This document shows, piece after piece, positions 50,219-58,100 of a DNA stretch of 59,382 nt (within the stretch, counting starts at the first letter, position 1; each line of letters starts with the position of its first letter). Under the pieces are notes generated by a model, which had not been told where the DNA came from, ran no database searches, and was given only the letters and a program-made list of their open reading frames with translations. The translations under genes were made by a program, and so were the position numbers. Origin of the DNA: Streptococcus shenyangsis. Lineage in GTDB: Bacteria; Bacillota; Bacilli; Lactobacillales; Streptococcaceae. Location: NCBI RefSeq assembly GCF_006385785.1, contig NZ_VFSH01000002.1:1-59382 (forward strand), read 5' to 3'.

Positions 50219-51157
50219 TTATTCTTTTGATGAACTGCTTGAGCTTGAATCTCCACCACCGATATATTGGGTAAAGATATTTTGGAAGGCTTGGTCTTTA
50301 ACCTTGATATTGGCTGCTTGCAATTCTTTTCCGATAATACTTTGAACAAATGTTGAATCATTTTGTTTTTGAGTCAAGATAACAGTTTTTAATTTTTCTT
50401 TGTAGTTATCGATATTAGATGATTTTTCTGTTTTCTTAGTGACTTTTACAATGTAATATTGGCTGCTGTAGGCTTGTGTGCCAGTGGCTGTGATGACATC
50501 AGAAACACCATTTACATCTAAAGCAAAAGCAGCTTTTTTAACTTGTTCTGGTACTTCTGTTGAAGCAGAATCAAAGGTGATTTCTCCACCATTCGCTTTC
50601 GTTTTCTCATCTGTTGAATTATCTTTGGCTAATTGAGCAAAGTCTGCATCACTAGCTTTGGCTTTTTCAAGAATTTCTTTGGCCTTGTCTTCATTGTCCA
50701 AACGGATGATTTGAGCCGTTACATCTGGAGTGTACTCGTCAAAGGCCTTCTTATAAGCATCATCTGTCAATTCAGCTTCTGCTGCTTTTTTAACTGCCAA
50801 CTCAACTAATTTACTTGTACGAATTTGAGCTTTACGTGTTTCAAGGGTCATTCCTGCTTGTGACAAGACACGTTGGTAGTTCTCACCATATTGTTTTTCT
50901 TCTTCTGCAATAGTGTCGTTGACTTCTTTTTCATCTACTTCTGAACCGTATTGTTTCTCAAATACTTTTTGGATGGTCAAGTTCAACAAGACTTGTTGGG
51001 CTGAAGGATTACTTTTCACTTGCTCATAAAACTGATGTTCAGTGATAACATCTCCTTTCATGCTGATAAGGTCTGCTCCTTCTGAACCTTTCGAACAAGC
51101 TGCTAAAGTTGCTACTGATAATAGTGTAATGGCACCTGCCAATAGTTTTTTCTTCAT
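50219..51157 (-). CDS. prsA: Foldase lipoprotein PrsA (PpmA), parvulin type
   Basis: Extracytoplasmic peptidyl-prolyl isomerase that folds secreted proteins. The 312-aa precursor has a lipobox (TLAAC, lipidated Cys21), an N-terminal chaperone region, and a divergent PpiC domain (about 150-250: VTAQIIRLDNEDKAKEILEK, FAQLAKDNSTDEKTKANGGE). It ends in a Ser-rich tail. Called PpmA in pneumococcus. AAAGGAG precedes the start. Confidence 0.94.
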   Translation of the reverse strand: MKKKLLAGAITLLSVATLAACSKGSEGADLISMKGDVITEHQFYEQVKSNPSAQQVLLNLTIQKVFEKQYGSEVDEKEVNDTIAEEEKQYGENYQRVLSQAGMTLETRKAQIRTSKLVELAVKKAAEAELTDDAYKKAFDEYTPDVTAQIIRLDNEDKAKEILEKAKASDADFAQLAKDNSTDEKTKANGGEITFDSASTEVPEQVKKAAFALDVNGVSDVITATGTQAYSSQYYIVKVTKKTEKSSNIDNYKEKLKTVILTQKQNDSTFVQSIIGKELQAANIKVKDQAFQNIFTQYIGGGDSSSSSSSKE

Positions 51158-51223
51158 GTCTACTCCTTTGAGATAAGTGTTACCCTATCTATTTTACTAT
51201 ATTTTCTTAAATTTTTCTGAAAA

Positions 51224-51937
51224 TCATTCGCTTTCAGGCAGTTGAACATCTGCTACATTTTTACGAAGCATGAGAATTCCGTCCCCCAGAGGTACTAATG
51301 TTGCTGTGAGTCCTGGATTGTCTAAGGTTGCATCAAACAGTCTTTGAAGTCCTCTGTAAATGGTTCGCTGACCTCGACGAACTTCCATGATATCCTTGGC
51401 AACATCACCACCTTGGAAAATATCATCCAAGACAACCACTCCACCAACTTCCAAGTGTTTGAGGATCTCTGGCAGAAAGGCGATGTATTTAGACTTAGCA
51501 GAATCCATAAAGACAAAATCATAAGACTCTGTCAAGGTAGATAAGACATCTACCGCATCTCCTTCTAAAAGCGTGATTTGCTTACGACTGTCAAACTGGG
51601 CAAAATTTTCCTTGGCAAAACCAATCATTTCTGGATTGCGGTCAATGGTTGTAATTTTGGCATCTGGCGCATGTTCTGACATCAAGAGAGCTGAAAAACC
51701 GATAGCCGTCCCAATTTCCAGAATATTTTTAGGTTGCATAGTTTCCATGAGAAAACGGAAATAAGCTACCGTTTCATGGGGGATGATGGGAATATTTTCC
51801 TTACGAGCAAAGTCTTCCAATTCTTTCAGGGATCCTGTGATTTGCTTTTGACGCTGGCGCATCAAGTCAACAATTTCTTCTTTGACAACAGGACGACGCA
51901 TGTTATGGTTAGCATTTTTACTATACGATTCAACCAT
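51224..51937 (-). CDS. SAM-dependent O-methyltransferase (catechol-type)
   Basis: A 237-aa O-methyltransferase of family 3: SAM-binding ILEIGTAIGFSALLMSEH, acidic loop TTIDRNPEMIGFAKENF, and FMDSAKSKYIAFLPEILKHL with VVLDDIFQGG for metal binding. Substrate unknown. The start at 51937 lies one base after the pepF stop (TAAGATG) and has only a weak site, so translation is probably coupled to pepF. Confidence 0.9.
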   Translation of the reverse strand: MVESYSKNANHNMRRPVVKEEIVDLMRQRQKQITGSLKELEDFARKENIPIIPHETVAYFRFLMETMQPKNILEIGTAIGFSALLMSEHAPDAKITTIDRNPEMIGFAKENFAQFDSRKQITLLEGDAVDVLSTLTESYDFVFMDSAKSKYIAFLPEILKHLEVGGVVVLDDIFQGGDVAKDIMEVRRGQRTIYRGLQRLFDATLDNPGLTATLVPLGDGILMLRKNVADVQLPESE

Positions 51938-51938
51938 C

Positions 51939-53741
51939 TTATGCCAATCCCAATTTTTCAACAAGGGCTTCAAACTCATTCAAACGACGTTCAAAGACTG
52001 CAAAGGCATCGTTGAGATAGTCTTCCTTCTCCATATCAACACCAGCTTTTCTCATGACATTAAGTGGATAGTCAGATTTACCTGCCTTGAGGTAGTCGAT
52101 ATAGCGCTCACGGTCTTCTTGACTACCATGGACAATTTTTTCAGCCAGGGCTGAGGCGGCCGCAAAGCCTGTTGAATATTGATATACATAATAGTTATAG
52201 TAGAAGTGTGGGATGCGGGCCCACTCGTATTGGATTTCAGGATTGTCTTCCTTACTCAAACCATAATACTCTTGGTTCAAGTTTGCGTAGAGTTTATTTA
52301 GGAAATCGCTTGTCAAGACTTCCCCATTTTGATCCGCTTGGTGAATAGCGTGTTCAAACTCGGCAAATTGAGTTTGGCGGAAAACTGTTCCACGGAAACC
52401 ATCTAGGAAGTTATTGAGAATAGCAAAGCGCGTTGCGTCGTCTTCCACTTCTTCCAATAATTTCTCCGTCAAGATATTTTCATTGGTAGTTGAGGCAATT
52501 TCAGCCAAGAAGATAGAATAATCTCCGTAAACATAAGGCTGAGTTTCACGCGTATAGCTTGAATGCATACTGTGTCCTGTTTCATGAACAAGTGTAAAAA
52601 GATTGTCTAGATTGTCCTGCCAGTTGAGGAGCATAAAGGCATTGGTATCGTAAGAACCACCAGAATAGGCACCTGAACGCTTGCCTTGATTTTCGTAAAC
52701 ATCAATCCAACGCTCACTGAAGGCACGTTTAACACGGCTCAAGTAATCCTCACCCAAGACTGCCAAGGCATCTTCTGCCTTTTTCAAGGCTTCTTGGTAG
52801 GTAAAACTGTATTCAACAGATGAAAGCGGTGTGTAGACATCGTACATCTTGAGGTCTGAAATCCCCAAAATCTTTGAACGAAGCTCAAGGTAACGATGCA
52901 AGAGGGGCAAATGCTTGCGAACTGCTGCTACCAAATTGTCATAAACACTCTCTGGAACAAAATTCGCCGCTAGGGCTGCATGACGAGCACTCTTATAGTT
53001 GCGAACTTTTGCTCGGTAGTTTTGCACCTTAACATTGGTTTGCAAGGTTTTGGCATAAGTATGTTGGAATTGTTCGTAAGTCGCATAAAGGGCTTGATAG
53101 GCACCACGGCGCACCTCACGATTTTTAGACTCCATCAAACGTGTGTAAGTTCCATGAGAGAGCTGCACTTCCTTACCATCATCGTCAAGAACATAAGGGA
53201 AAACAATATCCGCATTGTCCAAGATAGCGAAGGTTTCACTTGCCGAACCAAAGATTTCTCCAGCGCCAGCCAATAATTCTTCTTCGCGTTGTGAAAGAAC
53301 GTGATCCTTGCCTTGTAAAAGCTTGTCAAAATAGTGTTGATAAACCTGCAATTTTGGTTGAGCTTCTAAAAAGTCAGCATACTGCTTTTCGCTAATTTCC
53401 ATAAATTCAGGCTCATAGAATGAAAAGGCTTGGTCTAGCTGGCTATAGAGAGTCATGGCCTTGGCATAGTACTCTTGGTACTTGGCTTCACGCGTGTCCT
53501 GATCGTTCTTCATATGAGCATAAACGTAAAGCTTCTCCATCTGGCGTTCCATCTCAAGAGAAAATTCAGTGATTTCGAGTAGGCTATCCGCACTATCTAG
53601 GAGATGGCCTTCATACTGGGCTACTGTCTCCAATTGTTCTGTTAAATCTTTTAAGGCTTCTTCCCAAGCCTGATCAGTTGGATAGATCGTTGATAGATCC
53701 CATGTATCTTTTTCATTTATTTCATTTCTTTGTAATACCAT
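51939..53741 (-). CDS. pepF: Oligoendopeptidase F
   Basis: Cytosolic zinc metallopeptidase of family M3, 600 aa, with HEXXH at 386-390 ([10 protein letters not shown]) and the third ligand Glu in EIASTTNEN. Cleaves medium-length oligopeptides. GGAGG precedes the ATG. It starts 18 bp after coiA and so should be co-induced with it during competence. Confidence 0.96.
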   Translation of the reverse strand: MVLQRNEINEKDTWDLSTIYPTDQAWEEALKDLTEQLETVAQYEGHLLDSADSLLEITEFSLEMERQMEKLYVYAHMKNDQDTREAKYQEYYAKAMTLYSQLDQAFSFYEPEFMEISEKQYADFLEAQPKLQVYQHYFDKLLQGKDHVLSQREEELLAGAGEIFGSASETFAILDNADIVFPYVLDDDGKEVQLSHGTYTRLMESKNREVRRGAYQALYATYEQFQHTYAKTLQTNVKVQNYRAKVRNYKSARHAALAANFVPESVYDNLVAAVRKHLPLLHRYLELRSKILGISDLKMYDVYTPLSSVEYSFTYQEALKKAEDALAVLGEDYLSRVKRAFSERWIDVYENQGKRSGAYSGGSYDTNAFMLLNWQDNLDNLFTLVHETGHSMHSSYTRETQPYVYGDYSIFLAEIASTTNENILTEKLLEEVEDDATRFAILNNFLDGFRGTVFRQTQFAEFEHAIHQADQNGEVLTSDFLNKLYANLNQEYYGLSKEDNPEIQYEWARIPHFYYNYYVYQYSTGFAAASALAEKIVHGSQEDRERYIDYLKAGKSDYPLNVMRKAGVDMEKEDYLNDAFAVFERRLNEFEALVEKLGLA

Positions 53742-53759
53742 TAGATTCCTCCATCCTTT

Positions 53760-54713
53760 CTATTCTACCATATTTTTCAAGAAATATTGCTGATAAAAGG
53801 CTGGTGGATAAAGCTTTTGCCAATCATTTTGAGGATTTTCTTGATAATAGGTGTAAAAATGCTGATAATAGCTATTCAAGTCTTGTTCAATCTGGAAAAA
53901 TTTGCCCACTAGTGGTCTAATTTGGGGATACCATGCTTTTAGCTCATAAGTCAGGATATTCTCTCCCTTTTGATAGGCTTCTGCTTGTTCTTTCATCCAA
54001 ATGGGATTTTGATAATACAGTTGTTGTCGGATATAGCGACAGATATCCTTATCTTGAAAAACTGTAAAATGAGATATTTTTTGTTTCTTATAGGGGAGAC
54101 GTAATATCTCCAGTAGACTATCTTGTCCATAGGGAAATTCCTTAATCTGATAATGGAGTTTACCTCGGAGATCTTGGTGAATCAGGTATTTGAGTCTTAA
54201 AAGCTGTTTTTCCTTGTCTATTTCCCAAACATAAAAGCCCATATTTTGACTGAAATAAAGAAAACCTTCTTGTAGACGAGTCAATCGCTCCTTGAGCCAA
54301 AGTTTTTGTCCCAGCAACCACAGTACTTGGTAACCTTGACTACGATAACCCTCACTACGCTCCTTAAGAAGTTTTTGTGGTAAGGGACTACACTGGACTT
54401 CTAAAGCTAGATTACCATTTACAAATACATCCGCAATCTGTTTAAGCTCTGGAAACGGGTATTCTAATTGTACCTCTGCCTCTTTTTTCAACCAGTGATA
54501 AAGGGATTCTTTATTTGCCAGATGTTCTGGACTTTCATTTTCAGAGGAATACTCACAGTCTTTTAAGGATTTGTGGGCAAAATGGGTTCGGACACTTGAT
54601 CCTTGACGCAAACGGAGCTGACCTCCACAAGCTGGGCAGGTGTATGCTTGCTTCTCAAGCTTATTCTCTAACACATTTACCAACTGTCCCCTAGCATCTC
54701 TCGCAACAAACAT
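53760..54713 (-). CDS. coiA: Competence protein CoiA
   Basis: Late competence protein needed for processing of incoming single-stranded DNA. The 317-aa protein has an N-terminal zinc-finger-like part (Cys26, Cys29 in TCPACGG and RTHFAHKS) and the CoiA nuclease-like region (LEVQCSPLPQKLLKERSEGY, then the YQVLWLLGQKLW block). AAAGGAGG precedes the ATG at 54713. A cin-box-like element is just upstream. Confidence 0.94.
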   Translation of the reverse strand: MFVARDARGQLVNVLENKLEKQAYTCPACGGQLRLRQGSSVRTHFAHKSLKDCEYSSENESPEHLANKESLYHWLKKEAEVQLEYPFPELKQIADVFVNGNLALEVQCSPLPQKLLKERSEGYRSQGYQVLWLLGQKLWLKERLTRLQEGFLYFSQNMGFYVWEIDKEKQLLRLKYLIHQDLRGKLHYQIKEFPYGQDSLLEILRLPYKKQKISHFTVFQDKDICRYIRQQLYYQNPIWMKEQAEAYQKGENILTYELKAWYPQIRPLVGKFFQIEQDLNSYYQHFYTYYQENPQNDWQKLYPPAFYQQYFLKNMVE

Positions 54714-54734
54714 GATTTCCCTCCTTTTCTATAT

Positions 54735-54742
54735 TATTCGAA
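54735..54742 (-). promoter_or_regulatory. cin-box-like SigX promoter of coiA
   Basis: Minus-strand TTCGAATA differs at one base from the combox/cin-box consensus TACGAATA, and a T-rich stretch (ATTTTT) lies immediately upstream, as at SigX promoters. It is 22 nt from the coiA ATG. Confidence 0.8.
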
Positions 54743-54779
54743 AAAATTAATAATTGTATTTTTAATTATAGAAGAAAAG

Positions 54780-54992
54780 TATAGTAAATCGAAATAAAGT
54801 ATAGGCGAATTGATTGGGGAATTATAGTGAGTTGAAATAAGATATGAACAAATTTATTAGGGAAATCAAATTAATTTCTAGAAATACTTTAGCAGAAGTT
54901 ATATACTATAGTAATTTCAATCTACTATAAAATTAAATTTCTATCAATAATTAAGAATTTATTTCGTACTATTCCCGTTTCATTTTACTATG
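54780..54992. repeat. Nested RUP: older RUP split by a second RUP
   Basis: Left half of an older RUP (54780-54822, TATAGTAAATCGAAATAAAG...) and its right half (54930-54992, TTCGTACTATT...GTTTCATTTTACTAT) flank a complete 107-bp RUP. The two outer parts add up to about 106 bp. This fills the coiA upstream region together with a terminator; no gene is present in 54743-55115. Confidence 0.75.
54823..54929 (+). repeat. Complete 107-bp RUP
   Basis: Runs from TATAGTGAGTTGAAATAAGA to TTTCAATCTACTATA, flanked by the older RUP. The length equals the known RUP length of 107 bp, and the ends are the expected TATA-flanked inverted termini. Confidence 0.9.
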
Positions 54993-55008
54993 CCATAATT
55001 AACAAATA

Positions 55009-55046
55009 ATCTCCTAGTAATCAATGGACTACTAGGAGATTTTTTA
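55009..55046. terminator. Terminator between coiA region and surface protein
   Basis: ATCTCCTAGTA and TACTAGGAGAT form an 11-bp perfect stem with a 10-nt loop. The plus strand has six T after it; the minus strand (the direction of the surface-protein gene) continues TTATTTGTTAATT, a weaker T-run. Confidence 0.75.
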
Positions 55047-55115
55047 AGGAATTCTATATAAGCTATAAAATCAAATACAGATTTTACTAAAAGATTAGAT
55101 TAACTCATATATAAA

Positions 55116-58100
55116 TTATGCTTCTTCGTCTTCTTTACGACGACGGCCTGCAAGACCAAGTCCAAGTACTGCACTTGCTGCAGCTGCTACCATAGCTACT
55201 GTAGAGTCTGCTGTACCAGTATTTGGAAGTTGTCGATCTTTATTTATTGTAGTTTCAGATACTGGAGTTCCATCTGACATTTCATTAGCACTGCCGTCCT
55301 TATGTGGCTGAGCTGGCATTTCTTCTGAAATACCATTCACACTACCTGTATAGGCTGGGACTTCTGCTGTTGGTGGCGTAACTACGTTGCCGTCACCAGC
55401 TGTACTGCTTGTGCCTACTGGTTCTGTATAGGCTGGGACTTCTGCTGTTGGTGGTGTAATAACGTTGCCTGCGCCATCCGTACTACTTGTGCCTACTGGA
55501 TCTGTATACGCTGGCACTTCGACAGTCGGTGGGGTAATAACGTTACCATCGCCATCTGTATTACTTGTACCTACTGGATCTGTGTAAGCTGGAACTTCGA
55601 CAGTCGGTGGCGTAATGACATTACCTTCGCCATCTGTACTGCTGGTGCCTACTGGATCTGTATACGCTGGCACTTCGACAGTTGGTGGGGTAATAACGTT
55701 ACCATCGCCATCTGTACTGCTGGTACCTACTGGATCTGTGTAGGCTGGCACTTCTAATGTTGGTGGCGTAATGACATTGCCTGAGCCATCTGCACTGCTT
55801 GTTCCTACTGGATCTGTGTAGGCTGGAATCTCTACAGTTGGTGGAGTAATGACATTGCCTGAGCCATCTGCACTGCTTGTTCCTACTGGATCTGTGTAGG
55901 CTGGAATCTCTACAGTTGGTGGAGTAATGACATTGCCTGAGCCATCCGTGCTACTTGTGCCTACTGGATCTGTATAGGCTGGAACTTCTGCTGTTGGTGG
56001 AATAATAACATTACCTTCACCATCTGTACTACTTGTGCCTACTGGTTCTGTATAAGCTGGGACTTCTACAGTTGGTGGTGTAATACCGTTTCCTGCGCTA
56101 TTTGTACTGCTTGTACCTACTGGATTTACTGCTTCAATTGCTTTAACTCCTGTAGTTTGAGCGGCATCTACACCATCTTGATCTTTCGCTTCATTGATAG
56201 CATTTACGGCTGCGATAGCTGCTTGCGCTACTTCGGCTTTCGCTGCGGCTTTTTCATCGTCGGATAATTTAGCATTCTTATCAATTGAGGCAATCTTAGT
56301 TTCTGACGCTGTTTGGATGGCTTCTAGTGCTTTCTCTTTGCCTACTGGAGTTACTGCTTCAATTGCTTTAACTCCTGTAGTTTGAGCGGCATCTACACCA
56401 TCTTGATCTTTCGCTTCATTGATAGCATTTACGGCTGCGATAGCTGCTTGCGCTACTTCGGCTTTCGCTGCGGCTTTTTCATCGTCGGATAATTTAGCAT
56501 TCTTATCAATTGAGGCAATCTTAGCTTCTGACGCTGTTTGGATGGCTTCTAGTGCTTTCTCTTTACCTACTGGAGTTACTGCTTCAATTGCTTTAACTCC
56601 TGCAGTTTGAGCGGCATCTACACCATCTTGATCTTTCGCTTCATTGATAGCATTAACGGCTGCGAGGGCTGCTTGCGCTACTTCGGCTTTCGCTGCGGCT
56701 TTTTCATCGTCGGATAATTTAGCGTTCTTATCAATTGAGGCAATCTTAGCTTCTGACGCTGTTTGGATGGCTTCTAGTGCTTTCTCTTTACCTACTGGAG
56801 TTACTGCTTCAATTGCTTTAACTCCTGCAGTTTGAGCGCCATCTACGCCTTCTTGATCTTTCGCCTCATTAATAGCATTTACGGCTGCGATAGCGGCTTT
56901 CGCTACTTCGGCTTTCGCTGCTGCTTTTTCATCATCTGACAATTTAGCATTCTTATCAATTGAGGCAATCTTAGCTTCTGACGCTGTTTGGATGGCTTCT
57001 AGTGCTTTCTCTTTACCTACTGGAGTTACTGCTTCAATTGCTTTAACTCCTGCAGTTTGAGCGCCATCTACGCCTTCTTGATCTTTCGCCTCATTAATAG
57101 CATTTACGGCTGCGATAGCTGCTTGCGCTACTTCGGCTTTCGCTGCGGCTTTTTTATCGTCGGATAATTTAGCATTCTTATCAATTGAGGCAATCTTAGC
57201 TTCTGACGCTGTTTGGATGGCTTCTAGGGCTTTCTCTTTACCTACTGGAGTTACTGCTTCAATTGCTTTAACTCCTGTAGTTTGAGCGGCATCTACGCCT
57301 TCTTGATCTTTCGCTTCATTGATAGCGTTAACGGCTGCGATAGCGGCTTGCGCTACTTCGGCTTTCGCTGCTGCTTTTTCATCATCTGACAATTTAGCAT
57401 TCTTATCAATTGAGGCAATCTTAGCTTCTGACGCTGTTTGGATGGCTTCTAGTGCTTTCTCTTTGCCTACTGGAGTTACTGCTTCAATTGCTTTAACTCC
57501 TGTAGTTTGAGCACCGTCTACACCATCTTGATCTTTCGCTTCATTGATAGCTTTTACAGCTGCGATGGCGGCTTTCGCTACTTCAGATTTCGCTGCTGCT
57601 TTTTCATCGTCTGACAATTTAGCGTTCTTATCAATTGAGGCAATCTTAGTTTCTGACGCTGTTTGGATTGCTTCTAGGGCTTTCTCTTTACCTACTGAAG
57701 TTACTGCTTCAATTGCTTTAACTCCTGTAGTTTGAGCACCGTCTACACCATCTTGATCTTTCGCTTCATTGATAGCTTTTACGGCTGCGATGGCTGCTTT
57801 CGCTACTTCAGATTTCGCTGCTGCTTTTTCATCGTCTGACAATTTAGCATTCTTATCAATTGAGGCAATCTTAGCTTCTGACGCTGTTTGGATTGCTTCT
57901 AGGGCTTTCTCTTTACCTACTGAAGTTACTGCTTCAATTGCTTTAACTCCTGTAGTTTGAGCACCGTCTACACCATCTTGATCTTTCGCTTCATTGATAG
58001 CTTTTACGGCTGCGATGGCGGCTTTCGCTACTTCAGATTTCGCTGCTGCTTTTTCATCGTCTGACAATTTAGCGTTCTTATCAATTGAGGCAATCTTAGT

